Source: Hydrogenophaga sp.
Lineage (GTDB): Bacteria; Pseudomonadota; Gammaproteobacteria; Burkholderiales; Burkholderiaceae_C
Direction: 5' to 3'
Assembly: GCA_011390855.1 (NCBI GenBank)
Contig: JAABRN010000439.1
Span: 1 to 7,532, forward strand
Length of the DNA: 7,532 nucleotides
How positions within the stretch are numbered: the stretch's first letter is position 1; every line of letters begins with the position of its first letter. The notes under the pieces were generated by a model. It saw nothing but the letters and a program-made list of their open reading frames with translations. It had not been told where the DNA came from and did not search any database. Positions 1 to 6,840 of this stretch are shown here, in pieces. Both the position numbers and the translations under genes were made by a program.

Positions 1-2
1 TG

Positions 3-554
3 AAGGATGTGGTCGAGCAGCTCAAAAAAGACCCGGGCAGCGTGAAGTGGGGCGGTGGCTCGCGCGGTTCCACCGAGCACATTGCGGCGGCTCAAATCGC
101 GCAGTCTGTGGGTGTGCCTGCTTCCAAGATCAACTACGTGCCGTTTCGGGGCGGTGGCGAAGCCACAGCAGCCATTTTGGGTGGCAACGTCACCGTGGGT
201 GGCAGCGGCTACAGTGAATTTCAGCAGTACATCGAAACCGGCAAGATGCGTGCGATCGCGGTCACGTCGGGCCAGCGTGTGAAAGGCATTGATGTACCGA
301 CGCTGAAAGAGCAGGGCATTGCGGTAGAAATTGGCAACTGGCGTGGTGTGTACGGCGCGCCCGGCATTACCCCGGCGCAGCGCGACGCGCTGACCGCCAT
401 GGTGGTGAAGGCCACACAGACCAAGGCCTGGGCCGATTCGCTGGCCAAAAACGGCTGGACACCCGCTTTGCTGACTGGCAAGGCCTTCGATGAATTTGTT
501 GACCGCGACTTCTCCTCGCTGCGCGCCACCATGGTGCGCGCCGGCATGGTGTAA
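3..554 (+). CDS. tctC: Tripartite tricarboxylate transporter substrate-binding protein (TctC/Bug family), 3' part only
   Basis: This is the C-terminal 183 residues of a periplasmic solute-binding protein that captures a carboxylate and delivers it to the TctA/TctB membrane subunits. The reading frame is open to the left edge. Family members are about 320-330 residues, so the signal peptide and roughly 140 N-terminal residues lie outside the window. A GTG near position 9 is internal and not the real start. Visible family features are a WGGGSRGSTEH segment at visible residues 16-26, the ligand-domain signature YVPFRGGGEA around 45-54 followed by AAILGGNVTVG, and the typical C-terminal run with GVYGAPGITPAQRDAL. 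The neighbours tctB and tctA confirm the assignment. The substrate cannot be read from the sequence; Bug proteins bind citrate, other di- and tricarboxylates, aromatic acids and amino acids. Two terminators follow the stop codon. Confidence 0.93.
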   Translation, partial: KDVVEQLKKDPGSVKWGGGSRGSTEHIAAAQIAQSVGVPASKINYVPFRGGGEATAAILGGNVTVGGSGYSEFQQYIETGKMRAIAVTSGQRVKGIDVPTLKEQGIAVEIGNWRGVYGAPGITPAQRDALTAMVVKATQTKAWADSLAKNGWTPALLTGKAFDEFVDRDFSSLRATMVRAGMV

Positions 555-565
555 CGATCGCTCCG

Positions 566-599
566 AGGCCGTATCGCGCCAACGGATGCGGCCTTTTTT
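566..599 (+). terminator. Intrinsic terminator 1 after tctC
   Basis: GGCCGTATC at 567-575 pairs with GATGCGGCC at 585-593, giving nine pairs with one G-U, around a nine-base loop. Six T residues follow at 594-599, and A566 can extend the stem into the T-run. It begins 12 bases after the tctC stop, the expected place for a Rho-independent terminator. Confidence 0.85.
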
Positions 600-600
600 C

Positions 601-639
601 GGCTGCCCGCCTTCCCAGGCGTGCGGCCCCTCTTTTTTT
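601..639 (+). terminator. Intrinsic terminator 2, tandem with terminator 1
   Basis: Bases 601-611 (GGCTGCCCGCC) pair with 618-628 (GGCGTGCGGCC). This makes an 11-position stem with one G-U and one C-T mismatch around the loop TTCCCA, followed by CCTC and seven T residues at 633-639. It starts one base after the T-run of the first terminator and ends 10 bases before the tctB ATG. Transcription reaching tctB from tctC must therefore read through both hairpins. Confidence 0.75.
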
Positions 640-645
640 GGGCCG
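624..645 (+). repeat. Inverted repeat overlapping terminator 2 and the tctB leader
   Basis: CGGCCC at 624-629 is the exact reverse complement of GGGCCG at 640-645, with a T-rich 10-base loop. The left arm shares bases with the 3' arm of terminator 2, so the two hairpins exclude each other. The right arm lies four bases before the tctB start and includes the only purine triplet (GGG, 640-642) that could serve as a weak ribosome-binding site. A regulatory role is inference only. Confidence 0.4.
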
Positions 646-649
646 TTTT

Positions 650-1192
650 ATGGACGCCACTCCCTCCCCATCCCCAGCCGATACGCCCTCTGTTGAGCGC
701 CAACGTGGGCAAATGCTCGTGGGTATAGGCGCGCTGTTGGTGGCCGGCGTGCTGGCCTATGGTGCGCTAGCCATACCCGCCGATGCCGGCTATGCCGGTG
801 TGGGGCCGAACTTTTTGCCTTGGGTGGTCAGCGCGGCCATGGCGGTTTGCGGTGTGTTGCTGGTGTGGGAAGCCCGCACCGGTGGCCTGCGCCAAATGCC
901 CGAACCCTCGGGCGCCGCCCGTGGCGACTGGCGTGCGCTGGCCTGGGTGTCTGCCGGCGTTTTGCTCAACGCCTCGCTCATCACCACCATTGGGTTCGTG
1001 CTCAGTTGTGCCTTGTGCTTTGTGTTGGCGGTTCGGGGTTTGCGCGCCAGCGAAGGCAAGCCCATTGGCCATGCGCGGCAGACCATGAAAGACGCCGTCA
1101 CTGGCATGCTGATCGCGGCCCCAGTGTTCTGGCTCTTTACCAAGCTGCTTGCCGTAAACCTGCCGGGCCTGACCACCAGCGGCTGGCTGTGA
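650..1192 (+). CDS. tctB: Tripartite tricarboxylate transporter small membrane subunit TctB
   Basis: This 180-residue inner-membrane protein is the small subunit that partners TctA in tricarboxylate uptake. Hydrophobic segments lie at about residues 22-41, 55-73, 96-130 (long enough for two helices) and 150-168, matching the four- to five-helix TctB plan. The GPNFLPW stretch at 52-58, just before the second helix, is typical of the family, and the length is normal. I chose the ATG at 650. An in-frame TTG at 638 would add four residues but falls inside the T-tract of the upstream terminator. No good Shine-Dalgarno precedes either start. The first 20 residues are proline/serine-rich and poorly constrained. 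It lies between tctC and tctA. TctB subunits diverge strongly, so position and topology carry much of the assignment. Confidence 0.9.
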   Translation: MDATPSPSPADTPSVERQRGQMLVGIGALLVAGVLAYGALAIPADAGYAGVGPNFLPWVVSAAMAVCGVLLVWEARTGGLRQMPEPSGAARGDWRALAWVSAGVLLNASLITTIGFVLSCALCFVLAVRGLRASEGKPIGHARQTMKDAVTGMLIAAPVFWLFTKLLAVNLPGLTTSGWL

Positions 1193-1252
1193 GCTGAGCA
1201 GCGCCATACCCGCAACCACTCACCTGCTTTTGGCCGCCTGCAACCAGGCAAC

Positions 1253-1257
1253 AAGGA
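1253..1257 (+). promoter_or_regulatory. Ribosome-binding site of tctA
   Basis: AAGGA lies six bases before the ATG at 1264 and nine before a second in-frame ATG at 1267. Both spacings are acceptable, so the two starts differ by only one residue and cannot be separated from sequence. Confidence 0.6.
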
Positions 1258-1263
1258 CAAGCC

Positions 1264-2757
1264 ATGATGGATATTTTGAACCAGTTGCTGGGCGGCTTTG
1301 CCACCGCGGGCACCCCCATCAACCTGCTGTGGGCGCTGGCCGGGTGCGCCTTAGGGACCGCCATCGGTGTGCTGCCTGGCTTGGGCCCGGCGGTCACGGT
1401 GGCCATGTTGCTGCCCATCACCGGGCAGGTGGAAGCCACCGCGTCGATGATCTTCTTTGCGGGCATTTACTACGGGGCCATGTACGGCGGTTCCACCACC
1501 TCCATTTTGCTCAATACCCCCGGTGAAACCGGCACCATGGTGACCGCACTGGAGGGTTTCAAGATGGCCAAGAGCGGCCGTGCCGGTGCGGCGTTGGCAT
1601 CGTCGGCCATCGGCTCGTTTGTGGCGGGCACCATCGCCACCATCTTGGTCACCCTGTTTGCGCCCATCCTGGCCCAGTTCGCCGTGAAGCTCGGGCCTCC
1701 CGAGTATTTTTGCCTGATGCTGCTGGCCTTCACCACGGTGAGCGCTGTGCTGGGCCAAAGTACCCTGCGCGGTTTGACCGCGCTGTTTTTTGGCTTGGCA
1801 CTCGGGCTCGTGGGCATGGACCAGATCACCGCGCAGGTGCGCTACACCGGCGGTGTGCTCGAATTCATGGACGGCATTGAAGTGGTGCTGGTGGCTGTGG
1901 GCCTGTTTGCCGTGGCTGAGGCGCTGTACAACGCCTTGTACGAAGGCCGCAGCGAGCCCAGCATGAACAAGATGAACCGAGTGCACATGACGCGCAGCGA
2001 ATGGCGGCGTTCGTGGCCCGCCTGGCTGCGCGGCACCGCCATTGGATTCCCGTTTGGCACCATACCGGCTGGCGGCTCCGAGATTCCTACTTTTTTGAGC
2101 TACGCCACCGAGCGCAAGCTGGCCAGCCCACAGCACCAGGCAGAGTTCGGCACCACGGGCGCCATTGAAGGCGTGGCCGGCCCCGAGGCGGCCAACAACT
2201 CAGCCGTCACCGCCACGCTGGTACCCCTGCTCACACTGGGCATACCCACGTCGGTCACGGCGGCCATTTTGCTGAGCGCTTTGCAAAACTACGGCATCAA
2301 CGCCGGTCCCCAGTTGTTCGAAACATCCTCCGGCCTGGTGTGGGCCCTGATCGCTTCGCTCTACATTGGCAACGTCATGCTGCTGGTGTTGAACCTGCCC
2401 ATGGTGGGCCTGTGGGTCAAGTTGCTCAAGATACCGCGCCCGCAGCTCTACGCAGGCATTCTCATTTTCGCCACCGTGGGGGTGTACGGCATGCGCCAGA
2501 GCGCCTTTGACCTGTTTCTCATGTACGGTCTGGGCCTGCTGGGTGTGGTGATGCGCCGATACGACTTTCCCACGGCGCCCGTCATCGTGGGCTTGATTTT
2601 GGGCCCCATGGCCGAGGCACAAATGCGCAACGCCTTGTCCATTGGCGAGGGGAGCTGGCTGGTTTTTGTGCAGCGCCCCATGTCGGCCACGCTGCTGGTG
2701 GCGGTGGCGCTGGTGCTGATCACGCCGCGGGTGCTGGCGTGGCACCGCAGGGCATAA
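1264..2757 (+). CDS. tctA: Tripartite tricarboxylate transporter large membrane subunit TctA
   Basis: This is the main permease subunit, 497 residues, which moves the carboxylate delivered by TctC across the inner membrane, probably driven by an ion gradient as in characterised TctABC systems. The full-length protein shows the two pseudo-repeated conserved regions of the family. The N-terminal half has PGLGPA at 38-43 and [20 protein letters not shown] at 69-88. The C-terminal half has [10 protein letters not shown] at 268-277, GPEAANNS at 306-313 and LTLGIPTS at 324-331. Many hydrophobic stretches fit a polytopic protein of about 12 helices. A 71-base gap with a good ribosome-binding site separates it from tctB, so the two are probably co-transcribed. 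No truncation or frameshift is seen. Confidence 0.96.
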   Translation: MMDILNQLLGGFATAGTPINLLWALAGCALGTAIGVLPGLGPAVTVAMLLPITGQVEATASMIFFAGIYYGAMYGGSTTSILLNTPGETGTMVTALEGFKMAKSGRAGAALASSAIGSFVAGTIATILVTLFAPILAQFAVKLGPPEYFCLMLLAFTTVSAVLGQSTLRGLTALFFGLALGLVGMDQITAQVRYTGGVLEFMDGIEVVLVAVGLFAVAEALYNALYEGRSEPSMNKMNRVHMTRSEWRRSWPAWLRGTAIGFPFGTIPAGGSEIPTFLSYATERKLASPQHQAEFGTTGAIEGVAGPEAANNSAVTATLVPLLTLGIPTSVTAAILLSALQNYGINAGPQLFETSSGLVWALIASLYIGNVMLLVLNLPMVGLWVKLLKIPRPQLYAGILIFATVGVYGMRQSAFDLFLMYGLGLLGVVMRRYDFPTAPVIVGLILGPMAEAQMRNALSIGEGSWLVFVQRPMSATLLVAVALVLITPRVLAWHRRA

Positions 2758-2761
2758 AGAA

Positions 2762-2851
2762 AGCGCCCTGCGCAATGCCGCTTATACAGATCCGGCCCGT
2801 TTTTGTCTTCACCCCCTTCCCGCGAACGGGTGGGCCGGGGTGAGGGGCGCT
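2762..2851. repeat. Nested palindromic intergenic element, REP-like
   Basis: Several inverted repeats are nested here. The outer arms are AGCGCCC at 2762-2768 and GGGCGCT at 2845-2851. The middle arms are CCGGCCC at 2792-2798 and GGGCCGG at 2832-2838. The inner hairpin is CCCG-CGAA-CGGG at 2819-2830. CACCCC (2810-2815) with GGGGTG (2837-2842) is an alternative pairing to the middle arms. Read on the minus strand, the CCCCTCACCCCGGCCC wording resembles dispersed palindromic elements common between genes in GC-rich proteobacteria. No T-run follows the structure on either strand, so it is not a standard intrinsic terminator, though it could protect the tctA mRNA 3' end or act with Rho. Copy number in the genome is unknown. 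Confidence 0.55.
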
Positions 2852-2964
2852 CATACTTCACAGGACCTGATCCATAGGCGGAACTTGAGAGCGGCCATCA
2901 ACGAAGGATGCGACTTGGTAAGCTCAGACATTCTTGAACTCTGTGCCACGTCATTCCCCCTTCC
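2852..2964 (+). other. Leader region of the putative defence operon, no clear promoter
   Basis: This stretch separates the palindromic element from the methylase start. No tRNA, good -35/-10 pair or operator palindrome is visible. TTGAGA at 2885-2890 and TTGGTA at 2915-2920 are possible -35 boxes, but nothing resembling TATAAT lies at the right distance from either. The bases just before the ATG at 2965 are C/T-rich and give no Shine-Dalgarno. Confidence 0.4.
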
Positions 2965-5796
2965 ATGAACGCCGTAGAAATCGAACAGGCCATCACAGAC
3001 CTGGCGGAGCAGCCCTTCGATGCCGCCGAGTTTCCCTACGCCTTTTTGGAAGCCTTCGGCAACAAGGAAACCACCCTCAAGCGCCTGCGCGCGGGCGCTT
3101 CCAACAAGTCCGACCTGGGCGGCGTGCTCCAGACCAACAACATCCATCTACTGAGCTGCGGCGCGGGTCAAGTCACCCAGGCACTGGCCGCCCTGAGAGC
3201 CAGCCCGGCCACCGCCAAGGCCAAAGCCCGGTTCATCCTCGCCACCGATGGCGCCGACTTCGAGGCCGAAGACCTGACCAGCGGCGAAACCGTCGCCTGC
3301 GCCTTCACAGATTTCCCCGACCACTTCGGCTTTTTCCTGCCGCTGGCCGGCATCAGCACCGTCCGGCAGATCAGCGAAAACGCCTTCGACATCCGGGCCA
3401 CCAGCCGCCTGAACCGCCTCTACCTTCAACTCTTGAAAGACAACCCCGCCTGGGGCCAGGCCGACCGCCGCCACGACATGAACCACTTCATGGCGCGGCT
3501 CATCTTCTGCTTCTTCGCTGAAGACACCCATATCTTCCTCGGCAAAGGCTTCACCGAAACTGTGGAGCAAATGAGCGAGCGCGACGCCTCCAACACCCAC
3601 GAAGTCATCGCCACCCTGTTTCGCGCCATGAACACCCGGCCCGAAGACCGGGCCAAGGCGAACACCCAAACCCAAGCCCCTACCCACATTCCCCGCTGGG
3701 CCGAAGACTTCCCTTACGTCAACGGCCAACTGTTCTCGGGCAACGCCGAGGTGCCCCGCTTCAGCCGCATCGCCCGTTCGTACCTGTTGCACGTGGGCGG
3801 GCTGGACTGGACCCGGATCAACCCCGACATCTTCGGCTCCATGATCCAGGCCGTGGCCGACGACGACGAGCGCGGCGAGCTGGGCATGCACTACACCAGC
3901 GTGCCCAACATCCTCAAGGTGTTGAACCCGCTGTTTCTGGACGACCTGCGCGCCAAGCTCGAAGAAGCGGGCGACAACCCGCGCACGCTCGCGAACCAGC
4001 GCAAGCGCATGGCGAAAATCAGGGTGTTCGACCCGGCCTGCGGATCGGGCAACTTCCTCGTCATCGCCTACAAGGAAATGCGGGCCATCGAAGCCGAGAT
4101 CAACCGGCGGCGCGGCGAGCCAGACCGCGCCTCCGACATCCCGCTCACCAACTTTCGCGGCATCGAGCTGCGCGACTTTCCGGCAGAAATTGCCCGCCTG
4201 GCGCTGGTGATCACGGAATACCAGTGCGATGTGTTGTACCGAGGGCAGCGGCTGGCGCTGGCCGAGTTTTTGCCGCTGAGCCATGAGAACTGGATCACGT
4301 GTGGCAACGCGCTGCGGCTCGATTGGTTGGGCGTGTGCCCGCCCACCGGCACGGGTGTGAAGTTGCAGGCGGACGACTTGTTTCAGACGCCGCTCGATCA
4401 GGCCCAAATTGACTTCGAGAACGCGGGCGGGGAAACGTACATCTGCGGCAACCCGCCCTATTTGGGCAGCACCTGGCAAAGCGCCGAGCAAAAAGACGAC
4501 CTGCGCGCCATTTTTGACCACCGCTGCAAAAGCTGGAAAAGCCTGGACTACGTGGCCGGCTGGTTCATGAAAGCCGCCGACTACGGCCAGCACACCCCGT
4601 GCATCGCCGCTTTTGTGTCCACCAACTCCATCTGCCAAGGGCAGCAAGTGGCCATTTTGTGGCCGCTCATTTTTGGTGGCGGCCACCACATTGCCTTTGC
4701 CCACACCAGCTTCAAGTGGACCAACCTGGCCAGCCACAACGCCGGCGTCACCGTGGCCATCGTCGCCATTGGCAACACCCCAGCCCCCACCCGCCCCCTG
4801 TTTGCCGTGGCCGACGACGGCGCCACCGTGGTCAGAGCGGTAGAGCACATCAACGCTTATCTGGTGCCCGGTGCCAACGTGGTGGTGGACAAAGCCATGA
4901 AGCCCTTGGGCGGGCAGTCTGACATGAGCTTTGGCAACAAGCCCGTGGACGGCGGCCACCTGCTGCTGACCCGCGATGAAGTGGATGCCCTGCAACTGAG
5001 CCCCGCACAACGCCAGCGCTTCATTCGCCGCATTTACGGCTCGGCAGAGTTCATCCGGGGGCTGGAGCGCTACTGCCTGTGGATTGAAGACGCGCACCTG
5101 GACGAAGCGCTGGGCATTCCCGCCGTGGCCCAACGTGTGCAAGGGGTGCGCGACATGCGCCTGAAAAGCACCGACAAAAGCGCAAGGGATATGGCAGCGC
5201 GGGCGCATCAAATGCGAGAGATGAACATTGGGCACACGCAGACCATAGCCATGCCCTGCGTTTCCTCGGAGGCTAGAGAATATTTGCCCGTTGGCTTGCT
5301 GGATGGTCATTCAACCGTCACCAACCTCGCCTTCGCCCTCTACGACGCCCCCCTCTGGAACATGGCCCTCATCGCCAGCCGCCTGCATCTGGTCTGGATC
5401 GCCACCGTCTGCGGCAAGCTGAAAACCGATTTCCGCTACTCCAACACCCTGGGCTGGAACACCTTCCCCGTCCCGACGCTCACCGAGAAAAACAAAGCCG
5501 ACCTCACGCGCTGCGCCGAAGACATCCTGCTGACGCGGGAGCATCACTTCCCCGCAACCATAGCCGACCTCTACGATCCCGACACCATGCCCGCCGACCT
5601 GCGCGCCGCGCACGAGCGCAACGACGAAGTGCTGGAGCGCATCTACATCGGCCGCCGCTTCAAAAACGACACCGAGCGGCTGGAGAAGCTGTTTGACCTC
5701 TACACCAAGATGACGGGCGCCAGCAAAATGGCTTCACCGCAAGCGCCGAAATCGAAACCTCGACGAGCCACACAGGAGCAGGCGTCAAAAACCTGA
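2965..5796 (+). CDS. MmeI-like class I N6-adenine DNA methyltransferase with apparently inactive N-terminal nuclease domain
   Basis: This 943-residue protein has the layout of MmeI/type IIL fused restriction-modification enzymes. An N-terminal domain (about 1-130, ending TDFPDHFGFFLPLAG) is followed by a helical spacer (about 170-300, RLIFCFFAEDT at 178-188). The methyltransferase domain has GMHYTS at 307-312, SAM-binding motif I FDPACGSGNF at 355-364, FRGIEL at 397-402 and catalytic NPPY at 496-499, which indicates adenine-N6 methylation. A target-recognition region (about 620-785) and a C-terminal helical region with NDEVLERIY at 886-894 follow. In MmeI the N-terminal domain carries D...ExK. 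Here the equivalent stretch appears to be IHLLSCGAG at 60-68, and I find no D...(E/Q)xK between residues 1 and 130, so it is probably a methylase only. The tail is Lys/Arg/Ser-rich. The ATG at 2965 is chosen because the frame closes with TGA at 2935 and no other ATG/GTG/TTG intervenes. The next gene begins nine bases after the stop. Confidence 0.88.
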   Translation: MNAVEIEQAITDLAEQPFDAAEFPYAFLEAFGNKETTLKRLRAGASNKSDLGGVLQTNNIHLLSCGAGQVTQALAALRASPATAKAKARFILATDGADFEAEDLTSGETVACAFTDFPDHFGFFLPLAGISTVRQISENAFDIRATSRLNRLYLQLLKDNPAWGQADRRHDMNHFMARLIFCFFAEDTHIFLGKGFTETVEQMSERDASNTHEVIATLFRAMNTRPEDRAKANTQTQAPTHIPRWAEDFPYVNGQLFSGNAEVPRFSRIARSYLLHVGGLDWTRINPDIFGSMIQAVADDDERGELGMHYTSVPNILKVLNPLFLDDLRAKLEEAGDNPRTLANQRKRMAKIRVFDPACGSGNFLVIAYKEMRAIEAEINRRRGEPDRASDIPLTNFRGIELRDFPAEIARLALVITEYQCDVLYRGQRLALAEFLPLSHENWITCGNALRLDWLGVCPPTGTGVKLQADDLFQTPLDQAQIDFENAGGETYICGNPPYLGSTWQSAEQKDDLRAIFDHRCKSWKSLDYVAGWFMKAADYGQHTPCIAAFVSTNSICQGQQVAILWPLIFGGGHHIAFAHTSFKWTNLASHNAGVTVAIVAIGNTPAPTRPLFAVADDGATVVRAVEHINAYLVPGANVVVDKAMKPLGGQSDMSFGNKPVDGGHLLLTRDEVDALQLSPAQRQRFIRRIYGSAEFIRGLERYCLWIEDAHLDEALGIPAVAQRVQGVRDMRLKSTDKSARDMAARAHQMREMNIGHTQTIAMPCVSSEAREYLPVGLLDGHSTVTNLAFALYDAPLWNMALIASRLHLVWIATVCGKLKTDFRYSNTLGWNTFPVPTLTEKNKADLTRCAEDILLTREHHFPATIADLYDPDTMPADLRAAHERNDEVLERIYIGRRFKNDTERLEKLFDLYTKMTGASKMASPQAPKSKPRRATQEQASKT

Positions 5797-5805
5797 GTGC
5801 ACACC

Positions 5806-6840
5806 ATGAGCAAAATCACGCACATGGCAGCGACTAATTTCACGTCGTTTGCCAGCCTTGACCAACCGTTTTCCCCAGGCATCAATGTGGTGATCGGGGC
5901 CAACGGCACCGGCAAAACGCATTTGCTGAAAACGCTGTATGCGGCCTGCGCCATCACCGCCGGCGAGGACCATGAAAAAAGTTTTGCGCTGAAGTTGCGC
6001 AACGTTTTCAATCCGTTCGAGGGGCGCATGGGTCGCTTGTCGCGCCGCCAGTCGGGCAGCGTCAAAACCAGGGTGATGGTGACCCGGCAAGATGGCGCCA
6101 AGCTCTCAGCAGAGTTTTCAAACCACACCGACAAGCCTGAAGATGTCAAGTTGACGGGCGAGGTGGGCTGGAAAAAAGACAAGCTCGTCAGCGCTTACAT
6201 CCCGGTGAAGGAAATGCTGGCGCATGCACCGGGCTTTTTGGCCACCGCCGCCCGGCGTGAAATTGCGTTTGAAGAAGTGTATGTAGACATCATCAAACTG
6301 GCGTTTCTGCCGAAGTTATTGGGACCCATTGATGGCTCCCGCCAGCGCTTATTGGCGGCACTGCAAAAAGCGATTGATGGAAAGGTAGTAGCCAAAGGCG
6401 AACACTTTTTTTTAAAGAACAAGCAGGGCGACTTGGAGTTCACGCTGCTGGCCGAGGGCATGCGCAAGCTGGCGTTGGTCTGGTTGCTGATTCAAAACGG
6501 CACATTGCTCTCGGGCTCTGTTTTGTTTTGGGATGAGCCTGAGGCGAACCTGAACCCCGCCTTGATGGGCGAGGTGGTCGAAGTCATCCTTGAGTTGCAG
6601 CGGCTGGGTGTTCAGATTTTTCTAACGACCCACAATTACGTGCTGCTCAAGGAGTTTGATTTGCGCAAGCAAAGCGGCGACCAAATCCGGTATGTGTCTT
6701 TGTTCAGGGGGCCGTCTGGCGCGGTTTCTTCCAACTCGAGCGAAAGCTATCTGGGGGTTGACCCCAATGCGATTGCCAGTACGTTCAGTGATTTGTATGA
6801 CCGGGAGCTCAAGCGCAGCCTTGGGGGGCTCAAGGCATGA
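5806..6840 (+). CDS. AAA/ABC-type ATPase (AAA_15/AAA_21-like), probable defence protein
   Basis: This 344-residue soluble ATPase has a single ABC-like head domain. The Walker A motif GANGTGKT is at residues 31-38, after the NFTSFASLDQPFSPGINVVIG start typical of RecF/OLD-like ATPases. A signature-like LLAEGMRKLAL is at 214-224, Walker B VLFWDEPEANLNP at 239-251, with D243 and catalytic E244, and the switch TTHN at 274-277. No Toprim nuclease domain follows, unlike OLD, and no long SMC coiled coil is seen, so it must act through a partner. The next gene overlaps it by ATGA. I chose the ATG at 5806. A GTG at 5797, directly after the methylase stop, is in frame and would add three residues. AGGAG at 5774-5778 is too far from either. 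Base composition is visibly more A/T-rich than in the methylase. It may sense phage or DNA ends and license the nuclease next door; this is inference. Confidence 0.85.
   Translation: MSKITHMAATNFTSFASLDQPFSPGINVVIGANGTGKTHLLKTLYAACAITAGEDHEKSFALKLRNVFNPFEGRMGRLSRRQSGSVKTRVMVTRQDGAKLSAEFSNHTDKPEDVKLTGEVGWKKDKLVSAYIPVKEMLAHAPGFLATAARREIAFEEVYVDIIKLAFLPKLLGPIDGSRQRLLAALQKAIDGKVVAKGEHFFLKNKQGDLEFTLLAEGMRKLALVWLLIQNGTLLSGSVLFWDEPEANLNPALMGEVVEVILELQRLGVQIFLTTHNYVLLKEFDLRKQSGDQIRYVSLFRGPSGAVSSNSSESYLGVDPNAIASTFSDLYDRELKRSLGGLKA
6837..6840 (+). promoter_or_regulatory. ATGA stop-start overlap coupling ATPase and nuclease-like genes
   Basis: The start codon ATG (6837-6839) and the ATPase stop TGA (6838-6840) share bases. 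No well-placed Shine-Dalgarno precedes this start (GGGGGG at 6823-6828 is the nearest purine run), which favours reinitiation by ribosomes ending the ATPase. Confidence 0.75.

Noticed and set aside
638..649. TTG at 638 as the tctB start
   Set aside because: It lies in the T-tract of terminator 2 without any ribosome-binding site; the ATG at 650 gives a normal TctB N-terminus.
1351..2136. A 261-codon minus-strand open frame opposite tctA
   Set aside because: The composition is dominated by H, Q, G and R, as expected for the antisense of a membrane protein gene. It has no domain, and tctA is intact on the + strand.
2783..2788. TATACA as a possible -10 box for the defence operon
   Set aside because: There is no matching -35 about 17 bases upstream, and it lies inside the palindromic element about 180 bases from the start codon.
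2851..2931. A 26-codon minus-strand mini-ORF (MSELTKSHPSL...) ending at the palindromic element
   Set aside because: It is too short to support on its own, has no visible ribosome-binding site or promoter, and could be chance or part of the repeat's flank. It would gain interest only if the same peptide recurred beside other copies of the element.
3148..5310. A 720-codon open frame on the minus strand, antisense to the methylase
   Set aside because: It is a by-product of strong C-ending codon use on the other strand. The translation is repetitive in V, G, A, H and Q without recognisable motifs, whereas the + frame has intact methylase motifs along the same stretch.
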